This document shows positions 9,852-17,732 of a DNA stretch of 19,643 nt, one piece after another. Both the position numbers and the translations under genes were made by a program. Positions within the stretch are counted from its first letter, which is position 1. Every line of letters starts with the position of its first letter. Source of the DNA: Hemicentrotus pulcherrimus (taxonomy: Eukaryota; Echinodermata; Echinoidea; Camarodonta; Strongylocentrotidae); the NCBI GenBank assembly GCA_003118195.1, contig BEXV01003555.1:14351-33993 (forward strand). Direction: 5' to 3'. Under the pieces are notes generated by a model. It saw only the letters and a list, made by a program, of their open reading frames with translations. It was not told the origin of the DNA and did not search any database.

Positions 9852-10200
9852 GTAAGATTTCATGCAGAAAGTTAAATGTGTTTTCCAAATTTATATGGAA
9901 AGCCATGAAGAAAAGTATGACATCTGAAGTTTTTGAATAATGTTTAATTAGCCTCTTCCTTGATATTAAACTAGATGCATACATGGCAACTTCAAAGTAA
10001 GAGTTCATGCTGAAAAATAATGTTCTTTTCCAAAATTTATATGAAAAGCAATGAAAAAAGTATAATCTGAAACATTGTTATGGATGTCTCTTCTTAAGTA
10101 ACTAAAGAAAAAGAGAAAGAAGAGAGAATATGGTCCTTGTTTAATTAAAAACTCAGTGTTCTATTTCAAATTCATGGGAAAAGCGTTGAAACATACAAAA
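9852..10200. repeat. Diverged tandem repeat, period about 145 bp
   Basis: Two copies, starting GTAAGATTTCATGC at 9852 and GTAAGAGTTCATGC at 9997, stay in register through TTTTCCAAATTTATATGGAAAGC (9881) and TTTTCCAAAATTTATATGAAAAGC (10026), then GCCATGAAGAAAAGTATG versus GCAATGAAAAAAGTATA. A third, weaker copy starts near 10163 (TTTCAAATTCATGGGAAAAGCGTTGAAACA). The first 75 or so bases of each unit are best conserved. This is an old satellite-like expansion or an internally repeated mobile element. Confidence 0.6.
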
Positions 10201-10271
10201 GTTGCATCCATTGTTGAACGCTCGGTATGTCTCCATCTCGACTTGATGAAATGCAGTAATCAAAACTCACT

Positions 10272-10589
10272 TTATGCCTTCAGCCAAGCCACAATTAATA
10301 TTGCTAAAGTAGTTTCAGGCCTGCGGATAAAAAACCTGACAATCATCTCAATTTTGGCAATTGGATTATCTTTCGCCTCCACCAATCCCTGTAATTCTGC
10401 TAATTTATAGAGTACATTCCGTTTTTCCGGATTGCATCCTCCTGGCAAACTTGATTTATAAATAGTTATGCAGGATTTTGGTTTTATTTTATATATCTTG
10501 TCTGTAAATTTAATTGTTTCTTTCATTTTCATGATTGGAAATCTATTAATTTTGATGATGTCTGCTTGTTGTTCTTTTTGGAATTGCAT
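10272..10589 (-). CDS. Minus-strand ORF, 105 codons, unassigned
   Basis: Open from an in-frame stop near 10620 to TAA at 10274-10272. From the first ATG (10589) it begins MQFQKEQQADIIKINRF, is Lys/Ile-rich in the first half and contains NPEKRNVLYKLAELQGLVEA. It ends IRRPETTLAILIVAWLKA. Codons favour a purine in first position, as in real genes. A consensus donor, A|GTGAGT, follows one base after the stop. It may be a degraded retroelement fragment or a terminal exon. One ORF of this length is expected by chance in the window, and an overlapping hydrophobic plus-strand frame (10468-10656) is its shadow. Confidence 0.2.
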   Translation of the reverse strand: MQFQKEQQADIIKINRFPIMKMKETIKFTDKIYKIKPKSCITIYKSSLPGGCNPEKRNVLYKLAELQGLVEAKDNPIAKIEMIVRFFIRRPETTLAILIVAWLKA

Positions 10590-10789
10590 ACTATTAGACT
10601 GCTTCCAAACAACTTTTCAAAGGCATAGCTTCAGATATACTTTTTTTTCTGTCTAATGTTTATATAATTTTTTCTTATTTTTCTGGAAATCATTAATGGC
10701 TTAAATACAGTTTTCCCTCCTTTTTTTAAAAAGTAATTTGAGTCCTTATTCTTTATAACTTTAGTTTTCTTTCTTTTTCTTGAATTCAG

Positions 10790-10878
10790 ATTGCATACTA
10801 GAACCATTTCAATCATTGATACTCTGTATTGCAAAAGATTTGACATGTGGTGCATCTAAACTATTGTGGATTAAATAT
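10790..10878 (+). CDS. Candidate exon upstream of the armadillo-like exon
   Basis: Preceded by the longest pyrimidine tract and acceptor in the window (TTTTCTTTCTTTTTCTTGAATTCAG, ending 10789). The open frame starts two bases in: CILEPFQSLILCIAKDLTCG, then ASKLLWIKY. It ends on a codon boundary at TAT|GTAACT, a weak donor. That phase matches the next candidate exon at 10997, implying a short intron of 118 bases. The peptide is hydrophobic and helix-like and was not recognised. Confidence 0.25.
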
Positions 10879-10996
10879 GTAACTTTCTTTCTTGTTGCAT
10901 ATACACAAACTAATTGTTTACTTTTATATTATATTACTTTATTTACTTCCTTCAATTACATAAATTAATTTATATATATATATTATGTTCTTACAG

Positions 10997-11086
10997 TCCC
11001 TATTTACTACATCACAGATACGTGTCTATAGAGCTCTTAGTTGTCTTTCCAGTTTCAATTCAAAAGGTAGAGAACAATTAAGTAAG
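10997..11086 (+). CDS. Candidate exon with armadillo-repeat-like helix pair
   Basis: A 90-base segment (30 codons, phase 0 at both ends) behind acceptor TATTATGTTCTTACAG and before AAG|GTGATG. It reads SLFTTSQIRVYRALSCLSSF followed by NSKGREQLSK. The pattern A-L-S-x-L-(x)3-N-(x)5-hydrophobic resembles the second and third helices of armadillo repeats (family consensus about ALSNLASNNPENKQAIVE). This is recognition by eye of a short, degenerate motif and could be coincidence. The frame stops five codons past the donor, so a further exon would be needed and was not found downstream. A TA-dinucleotide run just upstream (about 10971-10983) would lie in the intron. Confidence 0.3.
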
Positions 11087-11515
11087 GTGATGATGATTTA
11101 GGAGAAGCCATTACTTTATGAATTTGAACAAGAAGAATAAATTTTCTTGCTTCATGGAAATCCAATTACATGTATACCAGTGCACTATTATTTAGATTTT
11201 GTTAAACTCCAGTTTATTTTTATTTTTTTCTTTTATAATTTTTGTACATACTTTTCCCCTTTTTAAAATACAAATCTGTAAAGTTACCCCCCCCCCCAGA
11301 AAAAAAGTAAATAAGAGGTAACATCTATAAATCAAAAGATTAGTTTACAGTAGTTCTACTTTGCATGCAGCCATTAAATATGTACATAGCATGAAATGCA
11401 TGTCAGCTGAAATAAACCATAATTTGAGGGTTTGAAATGTTTAAGTTGTGCCTAAATTTGAAGTTGTCGTTGAGCTACGACATGAACTTTCACATGTGAA
11501 ATGGTACCTTGGTAG
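11087..11515. other. No gene seen; poly-C run at 11287-11297
   Basis: AT-rich, with long T runs and an 11-base C homopolymer at 11287-11297. No exon signals. Confidence 0.5.
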
Positions 11516-11827
11516 ATATCATCCCCCTACCCTGTGCCACTAAGCGCAAGGGTCTTTATTATATCCCCAAGAAATCGCTCTGTATTGATCCCGTTTCCTA
11601 ATGCCTCAGCGCTTCTCGCTTTCCTTGCAATAAACGCTGAAACAATTGTGAAATTAAATCTGTGTTTCTTTTCGCAAGGTATAGAGTCGAGGGGGGAAAT
11701 TCGGGTGATGTCGCCAAAAGAGATGAGGAATCAAAATTGCTTTCGTGCAAATTGGGAGCTGTTTACCCCACAGATATATGGGATCGTATGTAGGCTAACT
11801 CAATCTAGATTATCATCGTGGCGCTAA
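11516..11827 (+). CDS. Open frame in a higher-complexity block, unassigned
   Basis: An uninterrupted frame of about 103 codons from a TAG at 11513-11515 to TAA at 11825-11827, without an early ATG. It reads VPLSARVFIISPRNRSVL, continues through FPNASALLAFLAINAETIVK, and later MSPKEMRNQNCFRANWELF. The DNA is less AT-biased and has more CpG than its flanks, and the block continues to about 11930. An internal AAG|GTATAG at 11679/11680 could be a donor. It may be an exon, but a conserved regulatory block fits equally well. Confidence 0.18.
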   Translation: MSSPYPVPLSARVFIISPRNRSVLIPFPNASALLAFLAINAETIVKLNLCFFSQGIESRGEIRVMSPKEMRNQNCFRANWELFTPQIYGIVCRLTQSRLSSWR

Positions 11828-12970
11828 TTCCCCGACTTGATCTAGATAGATTACATCAAAAGAATACGCAACAACATCCCTGTGCGGAAGAAACCGAAAG
11901 TGTCCCATGATTTGCGCAAATAAAAGTGGTAGAAAAAATTTTGATCAAGGCAGTTTCTTCTTATGATCATTGGGGGATTAGGTACAGGAGAGCCGGGGAT
12001 CATGTCAAATCATAATTTGGGTTCAGAGAAGAAAAAACAGATCAAGGAAGAGCAGTTATGGATTATGCCCGAAGGTAAAGGGACATGTAGAAAGAGCAAG
12101 AAATGGAGATGAACAAAGAAGAAGAATTGAAAATGATCTTGAAGTACCGATGATGGAGATAAGACGTAAGGGATGTCAGAGATGAATGATCAAGGAAAGG
12201 AATTTGTTTCAGTAAAGAACAAAGACAATTTAATAACAAGTTTATAATCACCAAGAGTTTATTAAAACATTCGCAAGAAGAGGATTGTTTTTATGTCAGA
12301 AAACTTATCTTATTGATTTCATGTACACGTACATAATGCAAGTTTTTTAATCTTCAGAGATTTTTTGTAAGAAAAAAGTAATAATAAAATAGATTTAATT
12401 TCCAAATGTTGAACTTGCAATATGAGTTTAGAACAAAATAAAGCATAACATGTGACAACCATGATTTCATTTTCTTCATGCATTATAGGAACATGAAAGT
12501 ATGTTTTATTATTTTTTTTTGTTTAGTTACTACCCCTTAGGCAAACAGAGAAACTAAGTCACAGAGTTTGTGTGTTATTTAAGAAAACGGGTCACAATAA
12601 TTCAAATCACATCTTAAACTAGAATATTGCTTTTTGATCAATTGAAGTAGGCTGATAGAAGCCTTAAATGGGCAGCAAAATATTTGTCTTTTATCTTCCG
12701 AAAAAAAAAACAGAGTAATTATCTTGCCTTGCTATTATTTCAAGTTCTAGCAAAGTTTGCTTAGGGAAATATAATTTCATAACCTTTATTGTGGAAAAGA
12801 GTTCCTAAAGTTTTATAAGATTCTGTTTGACAACCACTTTAAAAGTCTGTGAATTATTGCCTCTGTGGATAATATTGAATTTGCATTGTTTTGTCCCGAT
12901 GATCTAATATTCGTGCTGTCCTAATGCGCTTGTAGTCTGCTGGATTTCCATCAGTTTTATTTTGAGAAGG
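11828..12970. other. No supported gene
   Basis: Includes GATCTAGATAGATT and AATCTAGATTATC palindromic words near 11805-11850. An acceptor-like tract (ATTTTTTTTTGTTTAG) ends at 12526 and is followed by 31 open codons starting LLPLRQTEKLSHRVCVLF and a TAG at 12620-12622. That is compatible with a terminal exon but not distinguishable from chance. The rest is AT-rich. Confidence 0.35.
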
Positions 12971-13420
12971 ATGCTAAAACATCCCCCCGGGGCTTGATAT
13001 CTTTATTGAGTAAACCGGATCGGGAAGGGATAGAAAAGAGATTGGAGAGAAAAACGAAGAGATAGAGAGAGACGGGAGAAAACAATGATGAATATATTTT
13101 TGAGTGTGAGATTGCCGCTCGTTTTTGCAAGCAGCAGCTGAAGTGGCTGATTTCTTTTTTCCTTGTTTGGAAAGGGATAAGAAGTAGCCACTGTGAATCC
13201 CCTGGGCTTTTTGGTGGAATTGTCGCAACCTGTGTACATGGATGTAGAGGCAGGATGGCTCGAGGCGGACATTGCTTGTATGCATGATGAGAGCATGGAA
13301 TATATGAATCTATGAATAATACGCAAGTGGCTAGATATTAGTGATTGCCGATTTAGCGATTTGGAGAAGATACCGCGGAACCAAGGTTACCGAAGAGGGC
13401 TCTGCATCGACTTTCACCTC
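12971..13420. other. Higher-complexity block with overlapping minus-strand frames
   Basis: Begins with CCCCCCGGGG and holds two overlapping minus-strand frames (12974-13285 and 13003-13326, about 103 and 107 codons). Neither has a convincing splice or start signal, and both run into Ser/Leu/Phe-rich translations of GA-rich DNA. The composition resembles the other blocks at 2930-3420 and 11516-11930. Regulatory function is inference only. Confidence 0.25.
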
Positions 13421-13527
13421 ACCATCTCTGCAAAGTTACTTATATACTATGCCTTGATAGTATTTCTGCTTCTCTAATGTATTTGCCTTGCTGACTGCAT
13501 AGACAAAGTGCAAGCAAGTGGACAGAG

Positions 13528-13564
13528 TATATAAGCTTTCATCTGTCAGGTTCCTTTACACTCC
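13528..13564 (+). promoter_or_regulatory. Candidate TATA plus initiator core promoter
   Basis: TATATAAG begins at 13528, and an initiator match TTACACT (YYANWYY) places its A at 13558, exactly 30 bases downstream. That is the usual metazoan TATA-to-start spacing. A pyrimidine-rich stretch (CTCCTTTCTCTCCCTG) follows. No downstream promoter element was seen. TATA-like words are frequent in AT-rich DNA, so the spacing is the only real support. Confidence 0.3.
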
Positions 13565-13912
13565 TTTCTCTCCCTGTGTCTTTGACTTCATGTAGTCAAG
13601 GTGGCATGCCCGTGACTTGCATAGCAAGTTGAACACATTTTGAAATTGCCGATGAGGATTGACTGAAACTTTGCATGGGAGCTCGATGGAAAGCATATAC
13701 ATGCATGTAATGAGGCCATGAGAGTAGTTGCCAACTTTTATGCGAGCGAGTGTGTGCGTGTCTCACGTTCATACTTCTGAGAATTTCATCGCAGCATTCT
13801 ACATCGGAGCAAACTTGTCTGACTGTCATCTGACCAGAATATAGTAGTCTAGGGATTGCTGTATTAAAAGAGAGATAAACCCAGTTCCTAAGAAGCATTG
13901 CTGGCAGTGTTT

Positions 13913-14017
13913 ATGGTAGTGAAATACTGGCGTGACAAATGCATGCATACACGCATGATCTTTACAGACGATTCACTTGTTGAGCACTGGGGAAGCACTT
14001 ATCAGAGATATATGCAG
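13913..14017 (+). CDS. Small two-exon ORF, coding exon 1, unassigned
   Basis: The frame is open from a TAA at 13889-13891. The first ATG at 13913 begins MVVKYWRDKCMHTRMIFT, continues DDSLVEHWGSTYQRYMQ, and ends on a codon boundary at a consensus donor CAG|GTAAGG (14017/14018). The start context is weak (T at -3, G at +4), and three or more upstream ATGs lie between the candidate promoter and this start, so translation is uncertain. Joined to exon 2 the product would be 61 residues, with no signal peptide or known domain. A competing minus-strand frame covers 13596-13898. Confidence 0.25.
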
Positions 14018-14295
14018 GTAAGGTATGGCAGAAATTGAGAAAAAAAAACTACTATGTAGGGAAGGGTGTAAAAAGTATTCCTTTTCAACAAACAGCTTAA
14101 TTGGCAGGATGTAAGTTCTATTAATTTATAAATGCACTGATGCTGTTTTATAGTAGTGAAATAATGAGGTCGTTTTTGTTTTTTTTTGGGGGGGAGGGGG
14201 CAGGATTGCAAGAAGTTATTCAAGAGTTACCTAATTAATTTAAGGGAATCAAGTATAGCTATGATTTAGATTATTCTAATTCATCATCTTTTCAG
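14018..14295 (+). other. Candidate intron of the small ORF
   Basis: 278 bases from GTAAGG to CATCTTTTCAG. A TTCTAAT branch-point-like word lies about 20 bases before the acceptor. It contains a T9-G7-A-G5 run at about 14179-14200 that could form a G-quadruplex on the plus strand. Confidence 0.3.
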
Positions 14296-14376
14296 AGTCT
14301 TGTGGATCATGATTTCATCCCCTCCTCTGCATGGCAAAGGCAGATTTCAAATAGATATTGCTATACATTTAATTAA
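14296..14376 (+). CDS. Small two-exon ORF, coding exon 2 and stop, unassigned
   Basis: In phase with exon 1 (codon boundary). It reads SLVDHDFIPSSAWQRQISNR, then YCYTFN and TAA at 14374-14376. A canonical AATAAA lies at 14419-14424, about 43 bases after the stop, which would make a compact 3' end. The two halves both hold SLV(E/D)H, a small internal resemblance of unknown meaning. No family was recognised, and a non-coding transcript is possible. Confidence 0.25.
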   Translation, partial: SLVDHDFIPSSAWQRQISNRYCYTFN

Positions 14377-14418
14377 AGTCATTCTCTGGTTTCTATTTGT
14401 AATTGTAAAAGGAATCAA

Positions 14419-14424
14419 AATAAA
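14419..14424 (+). terminator. AATAAA poly(A) signal for the small ORF
   Basis: A canonical hexamer 43 bases past the stop codon. GT-rich sequence (TTTGTTTTCAGTTGTTTC) follows about 75 bases later. The hexamer alone is weak evidence in AT-rich DNA. Confidence 0.25.
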
Positions 14425-14462
14425 TACTGAAAAGAAATATTAATGTTCAAAATATTTAGTGG

Positions 14463-14551
14463 TTTCATTACAATTGAAATAAATGAAATGTTCTTTCATT
14501 TGTTTTCAGTTGTTTCATTACAAGCAAAATGTTTGAAATGTTCTTTCATTT
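14463..14551. repeat. Tandem duplication, 39-bp units, 50-bp period
   Basis: TTTCATTACA-(11)-TGAAATGTTCTTTCATTT occurs at 14463-14501 and again at 14513-14551, with 33 of 39 bases identical and all differences inside the 11-base middle. The first copy also contains AAATGAAA-TGTTC-TTTCATTT, a perfect 8-bp palindrome with a 5-base loop (14481-14501). Confidence 0.85.
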
Positions 14552-15903
14552 CCCTCTTTGGTATCCTTAATTTTGCATGTTTTCAAAGTTGTCACATTTT
14601 TGTTTTCAAATCTTGTTGGGGTCGTATAATTTATTAGTGAGTATGCATGTAATCAATAACAATGTTGACACAAAAATTATTTCAATTAAGCACTTTCTCT
14701 GAGGATGTAGAATGAATGAATAGATGACAGATTGGGTGCAATTTCTGTAGAGAATTAATGAAGGAATAATTCAATAATGTGTGATGTTAGTCTTGGGATT
14801 ACACATTGTTTGAGAAGTACAGATTCCCGCCGGCTATTAAGACACTGGCAAAGATGGTGATGATGCATATAGCTGTGGGCAAGGAAGTATGATAACAAGC
14901 GATGTTTATCCAGTTTCATAAATATATTCATGTGAAAGTCACACCTGGTTAAACTCTACTTGCTTGGGTAGTGGTGCGAAATGGATTGATAATACTTCCG
15001 TGCAAATATTTGCACTTTTGTTATCATGCTCGTCTTGTAATTTACAGGCATTCAGAATGTGCAAGGAGAAATGAGGCCAATTGTAGTTCCTTTTTATCAG
15101 TCATTATGATTTTGTTTTTTATTGATTCTCTTTAATATTAAACTAGACTTTATAGATAAATCAAAGGTACTTCTTGGAGCTTTAGGATTCTTCAATTTCA
15201 ATTTCTCTACATTTAAGTTATTTACTGGATTATGTTACATGTCTATCATGATGTTTTGTTTTTATGATGAATCATAATTTGCTGTTAATATGGAATGTTA
15301 TGAAATGCACAGTGAAATGAAACCATCTGTGTGTCATATAAAATCATATACAAACATAAGACTGGACATCATATATTGAAAGATAGATTTTTTATCCAAA
15401 CAGAATACAAACATCTTATTTCAATATGGCCCAATTCAAGTTTGAATATCATCCTTTAATCTTCAACTTGAAAAACACATGTAGAATTCTGTTATGGGGA
15501 AGTTCCATAAATATTTTAAGTAGCTCTTCAGAGACAATAAATGATGTGGTTAGAATGTTCCACCTCTGCACAAGTGATAAAATCCCATACATGATCACAT
15601 TAATTGCTGTAAAACTCTGAGTAGTTCATAGGTTTGCCTTTTCTTTTCAGGCAAGCAATGACACGTTAAGAATCATAAAGTCAAATGTGTCTGCTGGTGA
15701 TAAATATTTTAGGATTAATCAATATTCTTCATGTACATTGTATCTTTTGATATACATGTACACGACATTTTTTTTTTCTCACTAAAACTATACTCTGCAA
15801 TGATCATGGTTCCACTGTTGATTCTGATTGATCCTGAGCCGATCTTGTTACATCTTTTTTTTGTGGTGTGTGCATGTATGCGGCTTTCTTGTTGGTTGTA
15901 GAA
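14552..15903. other. No supported gene; two weak coding hints
   Basis: A 64-codon frame at 15426-15620 starts in a fair context (A at -3, G at +4): MAQFKFEYHPLIFNLKN and onward. A strong acceptor (GGTTTGCCTTTTCTTTTCAG, ending 15650) is followed by 44 open codons beginning ASNDTLRIIKSNVSAGDKYF and a stop near 15783. Neither has a partner exon or a recognised family. An imperfect GTACAT/ATGTAC inverted repeat lies at about 15730-15765. Confidence 0.25.
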
Positions 15904-15916
15904 AGGTCAAAGGTCA
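15904..15916 (+). promoter_or_regulatory. Perfect DR1 nuclear-receptor element
   Basis: AGGTCA-A-AGGTCA is two exact half-sites with a one-base spacer, the consensus for HNF4 and RXR heterodimers. Two perfect half-sites at DR1 spacing in about 20 kb is an uncommon chance event. Binding cannot be shown from sequence, and no promoter was recognised beside it. Confidence 0.45.
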
Positions 15917-16352
15917 TTATCAATTGCTTGGGGTATCACTTCTCTTTCGCATCCTCTACTCGTCTCCTCTCATTTATTGAATTGATGTGCAGTCTTTTCC
16001 TCATAGCAGACTTCATTTTCAATTTCAGTTTCCCTGTATACTCCAGAATTCTTTACATTATTTTGTTTTAAATCCTACAAGCTCAGTCTTCTCCCTTCAT
16101 CTTCCTAAGTACTCATTTTGTCTTTTTATTTGTGTAGAGAACATTAGTGAGAGAAGAACCTTGTTTTTTGTAATTTTGATCTGTATTGCACTTTCCCAAT
16201 AATTCTAGATGAATTGTCAATGAACTTCAGTATAAAATGCTCATTACATTTTTTCCCTTTTTATTTTAAATTATTCCTCTACTTTTTTTTTTTATGTCCT
16301 ATAATTTCACTTATGGAATTCTTATCAACCTTTTTTCCTCATGTCCTAGCCG
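15917..16352. other. No gene seen; T-rich
   Basis: Pyrimidine-rich DNA with hydrophobic open frames (15868-16071, 15987-16202). One contains LFLIADFIFNF, which superficially recalls a channel S3 segment. It is explained by T-rich codons and is not called. Confidence 0.4.
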
Positions 16353-16545
16353 ATTCTCTCTCTCTCTCTCTCTCTCTCCATCACTCTACCTTTCTGTCTT
16401 TGTCTCTCTCCTTGTGTGTTATTTTGCTTTCTGTTTTTGTCTCCCTCTCCCTTTCCATCCCTTTTTCCTCTCTATTTCTCACCATATATCCTTCCCGAGT
16501 TCCTCACTTCCTCTGTCATACATCTCCCTTCCTTTCCTATTTACC
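16353..16545. repeat. (TC)12 microsatellite and long polypyrimidine tract
   Basis: (TC)12 at 16355-16378 is followed by about 165 bases dominated by C and T with scattered purines. Three overlapping Ser/Leu/Phe-rich frames here are artefacts of the tract. Confidence 0.9.
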
Positions 16546-16699
16546 CCATAGCATTTGATTCTAAGATATATCTCTCTTTGCCTTTGGATGACCTTTCCAG
16601 TGTTTACACAAATATCAGGCTAAGATTGGGAATGGAAGGGAAAGGCAATGTATCAAAAATGCCTAACTGCATCAAATGTAACAACAGATCCCATTAAAG

Positions 16700-16765
16700 A
16701 TGAGTGCATACTGAATCTAGTACAATATTTCATCTTTTACTAGATTCAGTATGCATTTTACTCAT
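16700..16765 (+). repeat. Perfect 18-bp stem hairpin, precursor-miRNA-like size
   Basis: TGCATACTGAATCTAGTA (16705-16722) is the exact reverse complement of TACTAGATTCAGTATGCA (16738-16755), with a 15-base loop. After a 5-base bulge, ATGAG (16700-16704) pairs with CTCAT (16761-16765). In a plus-strand RNA G-U pairs could instead extend the stem directly. Total length is about 66 bases. It could be a small-RNA precursor, the remnant of a miniature inverted-repeat element, or a 3'-end structure of the minus-strand gene model, whose poly(A) signal lies 56 bases away. It does not match any miRNA I know. Confidence 0.7.
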
Positions 16766-16820
16766 TGTTAATCATTACCATAGAGCATTATTGTTTTGAT
16801 ATAGTACTATATACTTGTGC

Positions 16821-16826
16821 TTTATT
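16821..16826 (-). terminator. AATAAA poly(A) signal for the minus-strand gene model
   Basis: Minus-strand AATAAA (plus TTTATT), 118 bases past the stop at 16944 and followed by GCACAAG. Its distance fits a short 3' UTR. Confidence 0.35.
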
Positions 16827-16943
16827 TTCTTTGATATTATGACATGTCTTAAATATGTTCAAAAACATGTAAGGGTTAAGTAACTTTTTTTATAAGTAGA
16901 CCAAGGTTTGAAATGAAAGTTAAACAAAAGAGAAATCAATCTC

Positions 16944-17245
16944 TTACTTTAAAAAAAAAAGGCATCTCCATATACTACTAGAGGCAGTGAAAGGCATACA
17001 GTAACCTCTTGATCTTTTGGGCTTGCTGAAAGAAACAAATATATCTGACGGATATCTAGCTTCATGCATAGCAAAGAAAAATGAGATACGGAAATAGCTA
17101 GTTGGGTCTTGTAAACACATCAAGGTCATATTAGGCACCAGACCCCTCTTCCCGCTCCGCTGCATGGCAGCTTTATGGTACTTCCCAGCAAGCCCGGGAC
17201 GTCCATAAACGCCAAGAGTGCAGCCATATTTCACTTGTGCATTTC
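16944..17245 (-). CDS. Two-exon minus-strand gene model, coding exon 2
   Basis: Read on the minus strand, this exon begins after the best acceptor in the window: CTGAT branch-point-like word, then CCTTCCCGCCCCCTCCCATTTAG ending at 17246. Its frame fits exon 1 exactly, completing a split GGA glycine codon, and runs 99 further codons to TAA at 16946-16944. The peptide reads NAQVKYGCTLGVYGRPGLAG, then a Lys/Arg-rich KYHKAAMQRSGKRGLVP, then NMTLMCLQDPTSYFRISFFF and a Ser/Lys-rich tail; NMT is a potential N-glycosylation sequon. There is no convincing membrane span or known domain. An antisense plus-strand frame at 17171-17267 is treated as its shadow. The whole product would be 146 residues. Confidence 0.4.
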
Positions 17246-17462
17246 CTAAATGGGAGGGGGCGGGAAGGTAGGATCAGTGCAAATGTACTGTCATTATTTG
17301 AAAATGTGACATCCAGGGACGGTAAATTGTCTTGTGTGTCTTGGCGTAGAGGAGGCATTCATTTGCGGAACAGGTTGCTCTCTATCTCTCTCTAACGTGG
17401 AGGAAATGTCGCTTTCGCTCTGCGGTAATGTCCGGACGAGGAGTGCACACTACTTAGCTCAC
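17246..17462 (-). other. Intron of the minus-strand gene model
   Basis: 217 bases from GTGAGC (17462-17457) to TTTAG (ending 17246). The length is not a multiple of three, and the unspliced frame stops within 25 codons at 17392, so splicing is needed to connect the two open segments. Confidence 0.4.
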
Positions 17463-17601
17463 CTTTTAGTCGGTAATGTGATGGCTCGAGTGTGTGCCGT
17501 CTCACTCCGTGCGTGTGAGAGTTTGGTGCATATGTTAGGGGGTCCAAGAAGGTACTCTTAACACAAAGAACAATGTCTTCTGTCATTAGTCTCTTATCCA
17601 T
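17463..17601 (-). CDS. Two-exon minus-strand gene model, coding exon 1
   Basis: Starts at ATG 17601-17599 in the context GCCATGG, an ideal animal start context. It reads MDKRLMTEDIVLCVKSTFL, then DPLTYAPNSHTHGVRRHT and LEPSHYRLK, 46 codons plus one base, ending at a strong donor AAAG|GTGAGC. Phase 1 here matches the phase needed by exon 2. Composition is higher in CpG than the flanks. There is no signal peptide (the N-terminus is charged). A donor-like CAG|GTAAAG lies immediately upstream of the ATG (17611/17610), which would remove this start if used. Function unknown; no homologue recognised. Confidence 0.4.
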
Positions 17602-17641
17602 GGCCTTTACCTGTGAAGGTTCCTGCCTCTCGATACTGGTA

Positions 17642-17649
17642 TTTTAATA
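17642..17649 (-). promoter_or_regulatory. Weak TATA-like word upstream of the minus-strand start
   Basis: Minus-strand TATTAAAA, about 40 bases before the ATG, with a TTCACA initiator-like word about 35 bases downstream. Both words are common, so this is suggestive only. Confidence 0.15.
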
Positions 17650-17732
17650 GAATTTGAATTCCAAAGATGTAGGTGTTTACATCTTGTAAAGGGATGAAGA
17701 GTTTATTGTTATTCAGTCATGTAGCAGTCCAA

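Noticed and set aside
10468..10656. Plus-strand frame with a GPCR-like IGNLLIL stretch
   Set aside because: It lies antisense to the minus-strand ORF and is explained by T-rich composition. No other receptor segments follow.
12527..12622. Terminal exon with 31 open codons
   Set aside because: The acceptor is plausible, but no upstream donor or frame partner was found. Chance is a sufficient explanation.
13596..13898. 100-codon minus-strand frame, with a possible GTGAGA donor at about 13766
   Set aside because: It can be spliced into an alternative model but has no good start context or promoter, and it conflicts with the plus-strand model. Kept only as a caution.
15868..16071. Hydrophobic frame resembling an ion-channel S3 segment (LFLIADFIFNF)
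   Set aside because: T-rich DNA gives Phe/Leu/Ile-rich frames automatically. There are no flanking channel motifs, and the frame crosses the DR1 site and acceptor-like words.
17171..17267. Plus-strand exon-like segment with AAG|GTAGGA donor
   Set aside because: It overlaps the better supported minus-strand exon, and its acceptor tract is weaker.
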